Assembly: GCF_900591205.1 (NCBI RefSeq)
Contig: NZ_UUPU01000085.1
Coordinates: forward strand, 62,001 to 126,000
Length of the DNA: 64,000 nucleotides
Direction: 5' to 3'
Source: Pseudomonas viridiflava
Lineage (GTDB): Bacteria > Pseudomonadota > Gammaproteobacteria > Pseudomonadales > Pseudomonadaceae
Numbering within the stretch: position 1 is the first letter of the stretch; each line of letters opens with the position of its first letter. The position numbers and the translations under genes are program-made. Of this stretch, positions 44,033-52,248 are shown one piece after another. The notes under the pieces are model-generated. The model was given only the letters and a program-made list of their open reading frames with translations. It did no database searches and was not told the origin of the DNA.

Positions 44033-45297
44033 AGACGCTCCGCCAGCCAGGCTTCGTTGAAGCTGACATGTTTGATAAACGTGTTATTCCACGAGTACAC
44101 CAAGTGGTACATGCCGTCGGGGCTGCGGCTGAAATACGGGTACTCGTATTCGAAATCGCAGCCTTGGGGTTTGCACACCCGGTAGTCCAGGCTGCTGAGA
44201 AAACGCTGTTCCAAGGGCAAGCGCCGGGCGCCGCTGGAGGCGCGAAAGCCTTCGCCGATGATCTCTTTATAGGCTTCAGGGGAGAACGGCTGGCCGAGCG
44301 GGTCCGGTGACTCATCCAGTTGCACCACGGTGCGCCATTGGCTGAGCTGGGCGTCGGTGCCGTAGAGGCTGAGCTTGAAGCGGCCGTCCTGCAGGTCGTT
44401 GAGGGCTACCAGCAGGCCATCGTCCTGGGTGCCCACCGCCGCCAGCGACGAGTTGGGGTTGGCCGGCTCCAGCGGGTACGGCTCGCTCCAGGTCTGCCCA
44501 GCGTCTTCGGTACGGCTGGCGAGGACCCGGTGATAGGTGTCGCCGGCATAGCGCAACATCGCCACGGCGCGCTGGCCATCCAGCGGCACGATGGTCGGTT
44601 GCAGGGAATTCTTGCCGCGGCTGATACGGAATTTGTCGATCACCGCACCGTCGGCGCTCAAGTACAGGTACTCGGCAAACTTGCCCATGAACTCGTGGTA
44701 CACCGGCAGGCCGATCGAGCCGTCGGCATGGAACACCGGCGCGGCGCGCACCAGCGTGCTGATATTAAAGAAGGGCGAGGTCACCAGCTGCCTCGGTGCC
44801 GACCAGTTGGCGCCGAGGTCCTCTGACACCATCACGTTGATCGCACTGGTGGCCCAGCCGCCGACCGATACCGACACATAAAACATCCACAGGCGCTTGT
44901 CCGGGCCCAGGGCGATCACCGGGTTGCCCAGCTTGCGAATGTAGCGCTGGGTGCCGTCGCGAGTACTTTCCCGCGTGGCCAGCACCTGCTCGGCGCCCCA
45001 TTCGCCGCTGCGTGCGTCAAAGCGTGCGGTGCGCACCTGCACATCGGCCGCGCCTTCGCGCGAACCGGCGAACCATACGGCCATCAAGTCGCCGCCCGGA
45101 AGGGCGGTCACGGACGAGGAGTGCACAAAGTCGGTGAGCCGGCTGGACACAAACCGGCTGGTGTACTGCGCCGGTGCCGGCACTTTTTCGGTGTTCGGGC
45201 TTGCCTGGGCAAACGGCGCCAGCACATGGGGCGGATGGCTTTGCCAGGCGGCAAAGAACACCGCCAGCAGGCTGCAAATCAATAAGGCGGGGCGCAT
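44029..45297 (-). CDS. Sialidase-like BNR-repeat exported protein
   Basis: The 422-aa protein has an N-terminal hydrophobic signal or anchor (ALLICSLLAVFFAAWQS). It contains Asp-box (BNR) motifs SEDLGANWS and TEDAGQTWS and the sialidase-type six-bladed propeller, with an Arg-rich first strand (IRKLGNPVIAL). Known members cleave sialic acid or related sugars. Pseudomonas does not usually carry sialic acid, so the substrate may be another acidic sugar. Two Cys near the C-terminus (CKPQGC) could form a disulfide. It is coupled to the downstream membrane protein. Confidence 0.8.
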   Translation of the reverse strand: MRPALLICSLLAVFFAAWQSHPPHVLAPFAQASPNTEKVPAPAQYTSRFVSSRLTDFVHSSSVTALPGGDLMAVWFAGSREGAADVQVRTARFDARSGEWGAEQVLATRESTRDGTQRYIRKLGNPVIALGPDKRLWMFYVSVSVGGWATSAINVMVSEDLGANWSAPRQLVTSPFFNISTLVRAAPVFHADGSIGLPVYHEFMGKFAEYLYLSADGAVIDKFRISRGKNSLQPTIVPLDGQRAVAMLRYAGDTYHRVLASRTEDAGQTWSEPYPLEPANPNSSLAAVGTQDDGLLVALNDLQDGRFKLSLYGTDAQLSQWRTVVQLDESPDPLGQPFSPEAYKEIIGEGFRASSGARRLPLEQRFLSSLDYRVCKPQGCDFEYEYPYFSRSPDGMYHLVYSWNNTFIKHVSFNEAWLAERL

Positions 45298-45305
45298 AGG
45301 AGACC

Positions 45306-45851
45306 TTACGGCGCGTGCTTATCCGGCAGGCGCTTCCTGCGACCGGTGAGCATGGATAACGGCAGGTTGTCCCGCACCTGGATACTTTCAACGACGGCGG
45401 CCAGCACATGCACACAGACCAGGCCCAGCAGCACATTGGCGGCGGTTTCGTGGATTTGCAGCGGCCAATCTGCGCCCCATAGGGCGTCGACTTCCTGCAT
45501 CAGAAAACCGCTGATACCGAGGGTCAGCAGCGCCAACAGCATCAACAGCATCACCAGTGCGCCGATCGGCGAATGACCCAAGCGGTGCTGCGGGCGGCCA
45601 TTGAGCAGCGAGCGGGCGTGGGCAATCAGCCGTTTCGGTGTAGGCCAGAAGTCCGCCCAACGCGCACTGCGCGGTCCGACAAACCCCCACACCCCTCGTA
45701 CCAGCAGCCAGGCCATGGCGTAGTAGCCCAGCCAGACATGCCAGTCATCGCCTGCTTCATTAAAGAAGTAATTGGCAATGAAGACCCCGGCGATAGACAC
45801 ATGAAACAGCCTCACCAACGGGTCCCACAGGCGCAGGGATTCGCCCGGCAT
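45306..45851 (-). CDS. Cytochrome b561-family membrane protein
   Basis: This 181-aa protein has four membrane helices. Haem-ligand candidates are in VRLFHVSIAG, DDWHVWLGYYAM, LQIHETAANVLLG and LVCVHVLAAV. The family moves electrons from the quinone pool to periplasmic acceptors, often with PepSY or cytochrome partners. It overlaps the PepSY gene by 1 bp and starts 9 bp upstream of the sialidase-like gene, so all lie in one operon. Confidence 0.88.
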   Translation of the reverse strand: MPGESLRLWDPLVRLFHVSIAGVFIANYFFNEAGDDWHVWLGYYAMAWLLVRGVWGFVGPRSARWADFWPTPKRLIAHARSLLNGRPQHRLGHSPIGALVMLLMLLALLTLGISGFLMQEVDALWGADWPLQIHETAANVLLGLVCVHVLAAVVESIQVRDNLPLSMLTGRRKRLPDKHAP

Positions 45852-46117
45852 CAGCCCTTGATCTCAGTCTTCACGGCTTTGCCGGTGACCGGGTCATGGT
45901 AGATTTCGACCTTGCGCTTATCCTTGTCGAAGCCGTAGATCTCGTAGCAGTTGCCGTCGGTGACCTTGAACTTGCTGATCTCGTAACCTTCGGCCTTGAG
46001 CTTGTCCTGGAAGGCTTTTTCGTCCTGCCATTGCGAGCGCTCGGCGGTGGTGCACTGCGGGCCGGCGAGGGCCAGCGGGCTGGCGAGAATCAGGGACAGC
46101 AGGAGAATTTTGCGCAT
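45851..46117 (-). CDS. PepSY-domain exported protein
   Basis: The 88-aa protein has a signal peptide (KILLLSLILASPLALAGP) and a single PepSY domain (DKLKAEGYEISKFKVTDGNCYEIYGFDKDGK-like, ending VEIYHDPVTGK). ATG 46117 is chosen since it begins the signal peptide. It pairs with the cytochrome b561 gene. Genes of this type are often controlled by QseBC-like systems, and here the two-component genes lie divergently next door. Confidence 0.85.
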   Translation of the reverse strand: MRKILLLSLILASPLALAGPQCTTAERSQWQDEKAFQDKLKAEGYEISKFKVTDGNCYEIYGFDKDKRKVEIYHDPVTGKAVKTEIKG

Positions 46118-46161
46118 GGAAAAGCTCTCAGCGAATGTGGGAGGTTTCACAGTGCAAAACC

Positions 46162-46180
46162 AACCTTAGCGCAACCTTAG
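46162..46180. promoter_or_regulatory. PmrA-box-like direct repeat
   Basis: AACCTTAG occurs twice (46162-46169 and 46173-46180) with an 11-bp period, one helical turn, as in the PmrA/QseB box CTTAAG-N5-CTTAAG. It lies between the PepSY gene and the response-regulator gene and could control both. Binding is inferred. Confidence 0.6.
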
Positions 46181-46264
46181 TTGGCAATGAGCCGTAACAT
46201 CTTTGGCGAAATCCCTGGTGTCAGAACCCGGCATGATGCCGCCGTTTCCTACAGAGATTCTGCT

Positions 46265-46927
46265 ATGCGCCTACTCCTTGTCGAAGATGATCGAGCCCTC
46301 GGCCAGGGGATACGCGTGGCCCTCGCGGCCGAGGGCTACACCCTCGATTGGCTGCAGGATGGCGTCGCCGCCTTGCATGCGCTGCGTACCGAAAATTTCG
46401 ATTTGCTGCTGCTCGACCTCGGCCTGCCACGCCTGGATGGTCTGGACCTGTTGCAGCAACTGCGCGCCGAGCAACACGACCTGCCGGTGTTGATCCTCAC
46501 CGCCCGTGACGGCACCGCCGAGCGCATCGCCGGGTTGGACGCCGGCGCCGACGACTACCTGGTCAAACCCTTCGACGTCGAAGAGCTCAAGGCCCGCGTA
46601 CGCGCCCTGTTGCGCCGCAGCCAGGGCCGCGCCCAACCCATGCTGGAACACGCCGGCGTCAGCCTCGACCCGGCCACCCAGCAAGTGCGTTACCTGGACG
46701 CAGAAATCATCGTTACCCCGATGGAATACCAACTGCTGCACCAACTGATGGTGCGCCCCGGCAAAGTTGTGACCCGTGAGCGGCTGTCCCGTGCACTGTA
46801 TGGCTGGCAGGACCGGGTCGAGAGCAACACCCTGGAAGTACTTATCCACAACCTGCGTAAAAAACTCTCCACCGAGCTGATCCGCACCGTGCGCGGTGTC
46901 GGCTATGTGCTGGCGCTTAAACCATGA
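46265..46927 (+). CDS. OmpR-family response regulator, QseB/PmrA-like
   Basis: The 220-aa regulator has a receiver (LLVEDDRALG, phospho-Asp in LLLLDLGLPRLDG, Lys in YLVKPF) and a winged HTH (VVTRERLSRALYGW, HNLRKKLSTELIRTVRGVGYV). It resembles QseB and PmrA. ATG 46265 begins directly at the receiver. It overlaps the kinase gene by 4 bp, and its likely targets are the divergent PepSY-b561-sialidase-like genes through the direct repeat at 46162. Confidence 0.9.
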   Translation: MRLLLVEDDRALGQGIRVALAAEGYTLDWLQDGVAALHALRTENFDLLLLDLGLPRLDGLDLLQQLRAEQHDLPVLILTARDGTAERIAGLDAGADDYLVKPFDVEELKARVRALLRRSQGRAQPMLEHAGVSLDPATQQVRYLDAEIIVTPMEYQLLHQLMVRPGKVVTRERLSRALYGWQDRVESNTLEVLIHNLRKKLSTELIRTVRGVGYVLALKP

Positions 46928-48276
46928 GTTCGGTACGCGCACGCATCCTGATCCCGGTACTGGTGCTGATCCTGCTGGGTGACGCCCTGATCTGCTGGCT
47001 GGTGCTGCGTGACAGCCACCACGAAATCGAAGAAGTCTACGACGCCCAACTCGCCCAAAGCGCCCGCCTGCTGCAAGGCGTGCTGCGCCAACGCGACCCC
47101 GGCGAAGCCGACTGGAGCCGTCTCTATCAAGCCTTCGACCACGCCATGAGCCGCGTCGGCGAAGACGGCGTGTCCCATCCATACGAAACCCGGCTGACCT
47201 TTCAGGTGTGGCGCACCGACGGTGAGCTGCTCGTGCGTTCCGCTGAAGCCCCCGTGCTGGCCGCGCCGCCGACGACCTTTGGTTCCCACGACATCATGGA
47301 CAACGGCAACGACTGGTGCGCCTTCCTCCTCGCCGACCCGCAGCAGGGCCTGCTGATCTGGGTGGGCGAGCGCGACGACATTCGCCAGGACGTGATCCAG
47401 CGCATCATGCGCCATACCCTCTGGCCCAGTTTGATCGGCGTGCCGTTGTTGACGGTATTGATCTGGCTGGTCATCGGCTGGGGCCTTAAACCGCTGCGCG
47501 TCATGGCGCTGTCCATCCGTGGGCGCAGCTCCACGACCTTGCAACCGCTGCACCTCAAACCACTGCCGACCGACCTGGAACCGATGCAAACCGCGCTCAA
47601 CCGGCTGTTGGTGCAAGTCGATGACCTGCTCGAGCGCGAACGCCGCTTTATCGCCGACGCCGCCCACGAACTGCGTACCCCGCTGGCGATCTTGCGTATC
47701 CACGCCCAAAACGCGCAAACCGCCGAGACCGAAGAACAACGGCGCGAAGCCCTGGATTTTCTGGTCAATGGCGTCGACCGCGCAACGCGCATCGGCAGCC
47801 AACTGCTGACCATGGCCCGCATCGAACCGCAACTCAACAACCCCAAGCGTAGCCCCGTGCAACTGACCGAACTGGTGCGCGAAGAACTCGCCGAACTGAC
47901 ACCGCTGGCCATGGAAAAAGGCGTGGAACTGGTGCTGGAAGGCAATGAGGATTGTTGGGTAGAAACCGAACCCGTTGCGCTGGCCATTGCCCTGCAGAAC
48001 CTGGTAACCAACGCCCTCAACTTTTCCCCACCGGGCAGCGAAGTGAAAGTGCTGATCGGCGCCCATTGCCTGAGCGTGCAAGACCAGGGCCCGGGCATTG
48101 AAGAGGCTGAAATGGAACGCCTGTTCGAACGCTTTTACAGCCGCGGCAACGCCAATGGCGCGGGGCTCGGGTTGGCGATCGTGGAAATGATCGTCGGCAA
48201 AATTGGCTGTCGCTTGGCGTTGCGCAACCGCGAGCAGGGCGGCTTGTGCGCACGCTTGGTATTTGACGAGCCCTGA
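46924..48276 (+). CDS. Membrane sensor histidine kinase, QseC/PmrB-like
   Basis: The 450-aa kinase has two membrane helices near residues 8-28 and 160-180, enclosing a periplasmic sensor domain. A cytoplasmic linker is followed by a HisKA (phospho-His in DAAHELRTPLAIL) and an HATPase (NLVTNALNFSP, DQGPGIEEAE, GAGLGLAIVEMI). It is the partner of the overlapping response-regulator gene. The signal is unknown; relatives sense catecholamines, iron or cationic peptides. Confidence 0.9.
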   Translation: MSSVRARILIPVLVLILLGDALICWLVLRDSHHEIEEVYDAQLAQSARLLQGVLRQRDPGEADWSRLYQAFDHAMSRVGEDGVSHPYETRLTFQVWRTDGELLVRSAEAPVLAAPPTTFGSHDIMDNGNDWCAFLLADPQQGLLIWVGERDDIRQDVIQRIMRHTLWPSLIGVPLLTVLIWLVIGWGLKPLRVMALSIRGRSSTTLQPLHLKPLPTDLEPMQTALNRLLVQVDDLLERERRFIADAAHELRTPLAILRIHAQNAQTAETEEQRREALDFLVNGVDRATRIGSQLLTMARIEPQLNNPKRSPVQLTELVREELAELTPLAMEKGVELVLEGNEDCWVETEPVALAIALQNLVTNALNFSPPGSEVKVLIGAHCLSVQDQGPGIEEAEMERLFERFYSRGNANGAGLGLAIVEMIVGKIGCRLALRNREQGGLCARLVFDEP

Positions 48277-48445
48277 CTCGATCAAATGTGGGAGCTGTCG
48301 AGCCCCGGCAAGGCTGCGAAGGGAGCACTTCGGTGCGCGTGCAAACCAAAGCGTCTGCATCGCTGTGATGTCGCTCCACTGCGGAACATTGCGTTTAAAC
48401 TCGGGTCCAGTCCTCACACCCATTCACCCCGATAAGGACGTCCCC

Positions 48446-49018
48446 GTGAAGCGAATCGCGCTGCTCTCCCTCGCCGTGGCCCTGTGCGCCTGCCAATCCA
48501 ACCAACGCGACTCATCCCCCAGCCTGCTCAAGGACGGCATCCAACTGCGTCAGAAAGCCGTGGCCGTGGACGCCGAACACGCCAAAGTCATCATGAAAGC
48601 CTACGGCGGCACCAACCCCGTCGAGTTTTCGATCCGCCGCGAAGGCGACCCCGACCAACGCATGGAAACCCTCGGCACCGTGCTGGACAACGGCGAAGGC
48701 CGGGTCTTCAACTGGATCGCCAAAGTCAACCAAACCGTGGCCAGCGCGGGCTTCAAGCGCTTTCCGCAGTTGGAGATCCAGGCGGACCCCGGCAAGAAAC
48801 TCACCGTACGCGGTGTGGCGGGAAGCATCGGCACTGGGGATTATTACAGCTGCCTGCCGCCGCAGAGCACGTTCATCCCGCAGAAGGCGAAGGTGTACCT
48901 GGTGGAGTTCCAGTTCAGAGCCAATCGCTCGGCGTGTGCGCAGCAGGTGTTTGATATTACGGACCCGGCGAATCGGGTGTTGATTGGGGGGGAGGGGGGT
49001 GAGGCTAAGGCGATGTGA
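48446..49018 (+). CDS. Hypothetical lipoprotein
   Basis: This 190-aa protein has a lipoprotein signal (RIALLSLAVALCAC; lipidated Cys at residue 16 or so) and two later cysteines (SCLPPQS, SACAQQ) that could pair. GTG 48446 is chosen because the signal peptide begins there. No family recognised. Its last 14 bp overlap the stop of the convergent 170-aa gene. It sits at the edge between core genes and the bacteriocin/effector region. Confidence 0.75.
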   Translation: MKRIALLSLAVALCACQSNQRDSSPSLLKDGIQLRQKAVAVDAEHAKVIMKAYGGTNPVEFSIRREGDPDQRMETLGTVLDNGEGRVFNWIAKVNQTVASAGFKRFPQLEIQADPGKKLTVRGVAGSIGTGDYYSCLPPQSTFIPQKAKVYLVEFQFRANRSACAQQVFDITDPANRVLIGGEGGEAKAM

Positions 49019-49517
49019 GGGCGGTGGGCACTGCCCACCGGTTCTGCGGTAGAGCCTGCCGGAATACCACACCGTTGAAGGTGTGGGTGCAGCAGTCGCA
49101 AAAGGGTTTCATCTGCTCGGGCGTCAGTTGGGGGTTCACCTTTTGCACAAAGCCAGCCTCGTCGACCCATAGGCCGCTGTAGTAAGTCGACTCACCCGTT
49201 CCTATAAACTCTTGCTTGTCGCTTTCATGTAACGCAACCATCCAGAAAATTGGCTCAGGGCGATCCAGACGGGCGTTGGCTTCGCTGAAAACCTGATCCC
49301 ACGGGTGACCGACTTTGGATAGGAGAAACCGAAATAGCGGGGTGTAATCAAACCCGTGTCGTTGATGGCTATGCATCGAGCCGCGGTTTGATACTTTGTC
49401 TTTTTCGCTTTTGGTGTGCCGCTCATACCTGTAGGCGCGACAACTGCCGTGGCGCATGCCATGGGTTCGGGTGTTGACTGAGCGGTAGAGGAGGGGCTTT
49501 TGCAGTGTGGGTTTCAT
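49005..49517 (-). CDS. Hypothetical protein of the pyocin operon
   Basis: This 170-aa protein (start at ATG 49517; an alternative is ATG 49526, overlapping the immunity gene by 4 bp) shows no family I can name. It has a basic His/Arg-rich N-terminus (NTRTHGMRHGSCRAYRYERH), an aromatic middle (FLLSKVGHPWDQVFSEAN) and CDCCTH near the end, suggesting a metal site. It is third in the operon after the rRNase and its immunity gene. It could be an accessory or a second immunity factor. Confidence 0.65.
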   Translation of the reverse strand: MKPTLQKPLLYRSVNTRTHGMRHGSCRAYRYERHTKSEKDKVSNRGSMHSHQRHGFDYTPLFRFLLSKVGHPWDQVFSEANARLDRPEPIFWMVALHESDKQEFIGTGESTYYSGLWVDEAGFVQKVNPQLTPEQMKPFCDCCTHTFNGVVFRQALPQNRWAVPTALTSP

Positions 49518-49522
49518 TTGCA

Positions 49523-49810
49523 TCAAGACTCCTGGTTCGGTTGCTTTGGGGGCGGTGGCCAGGCGCCTTGGTAGCGGAAGGAAATTTGGTAGTCGAGGCG
49601 GTCGGGTTCGATCATGTGCTGGAAGTACGGCTGAATAATCGTTATCCAGCTAGGCAGAACGTTGAATACGTCGGCATATATCGCGGTCTCTTCGCCTAAA
49701 CCCAGTGTTTCAAAAACACTGTCTGGATCTGCGATATCCGCTGAATACTCATCCGCCCTCAAGTCATTGCTGTGTTTTTCGTACCATCGCAATCTGATTT
49801 TCATCACCAT
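49523..49810 (-). CDS. Colicin E3/cloacin-type immunity protein
   Basis: The 95-aa acidic protein matches the cloacin immunity family along its length: RLRWYEKHSNDLRADEYS, DSVFETLGL, SWITIIQPYFQH and YQISFRYQGAW correspond to the same segments of colicin E3 immunity protein. It should bind and block the rRNase encoded just upstream (15 bp gap), protecting the producer. Confidence 0.9.
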   Translation of the reverse strand: MVMKIRLRWYEKHSNDLRADEYSADIADPDSVFETLGLGEETAIYADVFNVLPSWITIIQPYFQHMIEPDRLDYQISFRYQGAWPPPPKQPNQES

Positions 49811-49825
49811 TTTCCGAGTTCCTCT

Positions 49826-50989
49826 TTATCTGTAAATTCGACGTTTCGGGTCAGCCGGTCCTCGACGCTCGGCGGTATAAGGATCAAATGCGCCGAGGTG
49901 TTCCAAATCGCTGTTTCGATAGACTTCCAGTTCGCCTTTTTTGGAGTCCCACTCAAATATTTTTCTTCCTTTTGCGTCTATCCAACGTTCACGTAAGCCG
50001 GCTCCGCCTTTTCTTGGTGTCACAGGCTTTTGGGGAATCAGACCGGGGAAGCCCGTTATGTCTTCGGTTTCGGGTGCAGAGAAGTAATCATGGTCCGGGT
50101 TTCTGAGCCCTTTCCTTGGCTGGTTTACCACCACATACAGCGGCCGCACCCCCGACTCCACCGGGAACACCAGAATAAAATCCCGATACTGCGGCGGATA
50201 AATCGGGTTCACCAGAATCTGCGTTGCTTTCTCCGTCGGCGGATAAATCCAGATCACCGGCGCTTGCGGCGCAGCCTCCAATGCCGGAATACCCAGTGTG
50301 TCCCCCGGATCAACCGCAGGCGTCCAGATCAGCTCAACACCCTCACCCAAATCCGCCACAAACTGATCGCCACGGCTTTGAAACTGCACCACATCAATCA
50401 TCTGCCAGTCGGGATTGTTGCCGGTGTAAAACCCATACCCCTTGAGTGTGCCGTCCTCGCGCTGCTCGATATGCAACCGCATCTGCGACCGCGCCCGTTG
50501 CATCGAACGCAACTGCTCCTCGCTGTAGAGCGCGCTATCCCCCAACTCCGACGGCCAAGCCAATGCCACCAAACCCGTCAACAAGCCGCCGGCGACAGAC
50601 CCGACGGCAGTGGCCGCCGACTCCAAAACCGCCGAACGCAACGCCAACTGTCCCAATCCAACAGGCAAGGCACTGCCGCCAATCTTGCGCAAGGCAACCG
50701 CGCCCCGCCCGTCAACCTCGCGCCCGCCCAACAGGCTTAAATGGCCGTACTCATTGATCAGCTCCAGCGGGACATAACCGGCGGGGTCGGCGTAGCGAGT
50801 GATCCCGTCCGGCAGTTGGCAAGGCTTGATGAAAACGCAGCCAGCAGGTTTGGCCAGCGTGGGTGCCGGGGTAGGCGGTGGTTCGAAAAAATCCACAGAC
50901 GGCGAATACGGCACACGCGACGGCTGCGGGATCAGGATGCGCTGTTTGAGCAGCTCTGCTTCGGTGGGTGGATAAAAGCGTTCTGACAT
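49826..50989 (-). CDS. S-pyocin-like killer protein with colicin E3-type rRNase domain
   Basis: The last 90 residues of this 387-aa protein match the cytotoxic domain of colicin E3/cloacin DF13, which cleaves 16S rRNA: DHDYFSAPETEDITG, RERWIDAKGRKIFEWDSKKGELEVYR, HLGAFDPYTAERRG and DPKRR. Aligned with E3, Asp510, Glu517 and Arg545 are kept (Asp348, Glu355, Arg383) but His513 is Lys351. The middle resembles the pyocin S translocation region. The protein lacks a separate receptor-binding domain and is shorter than S-type pyocins. The immunity gene follows. Confidence 0.85.
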   Translation of the reverse strand: MSERFYPPTEAELLKQRILIPQPSRVPYSPSVDFFEPPPTPAPTLAKPAGCVFIKPCQLPDGITRYADPAGYVPLELINEYGHLSLLGGREVDGRGAVALRKIGGSALPVGLGQLALRSAVLESAATAVGSVAGGLLTGLVALAWPSELGDSALYSEEQLRSMQRARSQMRLHIEQREDGTLKGYGFYTGNNPDWQMIDVVQFQSRGDQFVADLGEGVELIWTPAVDPGDTLGIPALEAAPQAPVIWIYPPTEKATQILVNPIYPPQYRDFILVFPVESGVRPLYVVVNQPRKGLRNPDHDYFSAPETEDITGFPGLIPQKPVTPRKGGAGLRERWIDAKGRKIFEWDSKKGELEVYRNSDLEHLGAFDPYTAERRGPADPKRRIYR

Positions 50990-51235
50990 GAGCGGCTCAC
51001 TTCCTTGTGCGAGGGAGTGAGCGTACGAGGGGGCATTGGGCGCTGATGTCGGCGTTATTCGATGGGGATTGTGGGAAAAGGCAGCCGGTTTCTAGCGATC
51101 CCCCAATAGGTAGTTGAGGTTTGCTCGTATCAGAACCTACAGGCATGTAGGACGCTTCTGAATTTCCTCCGGAATCATCTTCAGCATCAAAGCGTTAGCT
51201 ACGGTCGCGTGCCAACTACGCGATGGATACGCCGA

Positions 51236-51748
51236 ATGCTTACGTTCAACACGCTATGGAAAAACCATCCTGAAATCTTCGGAGATGCTGCCCCCTGCCG
51301 AACCAACGGTGCCAAAAATTTCAGCGACCAATGCGCGATTAACCTTGGCGTGGCACTGCGCAGATCCGGCGCCGACCTGAGCAGATTAAGTGGCGTGCGC
51401 TATTGTTGGCAGCACACCAAGAGAGAAGGTCACGTGCTGGCGGCCGAAGAAATGGCCAAGGCATTAAGTAGCGCGAATATCCCCGGTTTGCAGCGTGTGA
51501 AGAAGTTAAAACCGGAAGATTTCGAGGATGAGTTGAGCTGGCAACAGGGCATCATCTTCTTCAAAGACTTTTGGCGCCGGGGTAACGAGACGTTTGGCAA
51601 TCGCAGTGGTGATCACATCGACCTGTGGAATGGGCGGTGGTTGACGGATTGGTTGAGCTACCCGCGTATTCAGTTGGGGTTCTCGATTGAGGGGACGTTC
51701 TCGGATTATCACGAGTCCAGGGAAATATGGTTTTGGAAGGTTATATGA
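51236..51748 (+). CDS. Tae4-family peptidoglycan amidase (T6SS effector)
   Basis: The 170-aa protein matches the Tae4 family of type VI secretion amidases that cut the D-Glu-mDAP bond in peptidoglycan. The N-terminal FNTLWKNHPEI, the catalytic Cys in FSDQCAINLGVALRRSGADLS and the catalytic His in GDHIDLWNG are all in place. ATG 51236 is preferred over an upstream GTG. No T6SS structural genes are in the window, so it is an orphan effector. It is coupled (ATGA) to the small membrane-protein gene. Confidence 0.88.
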   Translation: MLTFNTLWKNHPEIFGDAAPCRTNGAKNFSDQCAINLGVALRRSGADLSRLSGVRYCWQHTKREGHVLAAEEMAKALSSANIPGLQRVKKLKPEDFEDELSWQQGIIFFKDFWRRGNETFGNRSGDHIDLWNGRWLTDWLSYPRIQLGFSIEGTFSDYHESREIWFWKVI

Positions 51749-51978
51749 AAGTTTTCAAGGGTGTGGTGTTTGTGGTTTTGGTGGTTGCGGTAGCGGTCGG
51801 GTTGTTTAACGCGGTTTTTGTGGTGGCCTCGGTTTATTTCGGGCCGTTTTATGAGGGGGATGCGCAGCAGAGTCGGAATTTTGGGATTTGGTTGGTGGGG
51901 AATGGGGTGGTGGTTTTGGTTTCGGTGGTGGGCGGGGTGGTTGGGTATTGCGTGTATCTGCGGAATCGGCGGGTATGA
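51745..51978 (+). CDS. Two-helix membrane protein, candidate Tae4 immunity
   Basis: The 77-aa protein has two hydrophobic helices, near residues 5-28 and 46-68, separated by a polar loop (YFGPFYEGDAQQSRNFG) and ending in a basic tail (YLRNRRV). Its start overlaps the Tae4 stop codon, the classic effector-immunity position. Known Tai4 proteins are periplasmic and unrelated to this, so either the immunity type is new or the real immunity gene is elsewhere. Codons are very GT-rich compared with neighbours. Confidence 0.6.
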   Translation: MKVFKGVVFVVLVVAVAVGLFNAVFVVASVYFGPFYEGDAQQSRNFGIWLVGNGVVVLVSVVGGVVGYCVYLRNRRV

Positions 51979-52248
51979 GGTTTCAGGTATTTAGGGCCCT
52001 AGTTCAATCAGGTACGTTGGGAAGGCCGCTGCGGCTCTGGTTCAGCCGCGTAAGGGGGCTGTAGAAGCAACGCGCGGAGCGATGGAAGCTAAAGTGCTGC
52101 AAGAGCAGGAGTTAGGAGTAGGGGATGAAGAGTGGTGTTCACCATGATTGATATTTTAACTTACTTGATAAGTAAATATCTTAAATATGGGGGTGAAGAA
52201 AGTGAGGAAGTATCATTTTCCTCATTTTCCTATAGGCTGTAATAATGG
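51979..52248. other. Junction between effector genes and AT-rich island
   Basis: These 270 bp hold no convincing gene. Base composition changes at about 52140 from GC-rich to AT-rich, which marks the left edge of the ABC-3C island. I see no att-like repeat or IS end. Confidence 0.4.

Noticed and set aside
48287..48340. Possible further REP element after the histidine kinase gene
   Set aside because: Only TGTGGGAGCT matches; the right arm is absent and the remainder differs, so it may be a different repeat family and is not listed as REP.
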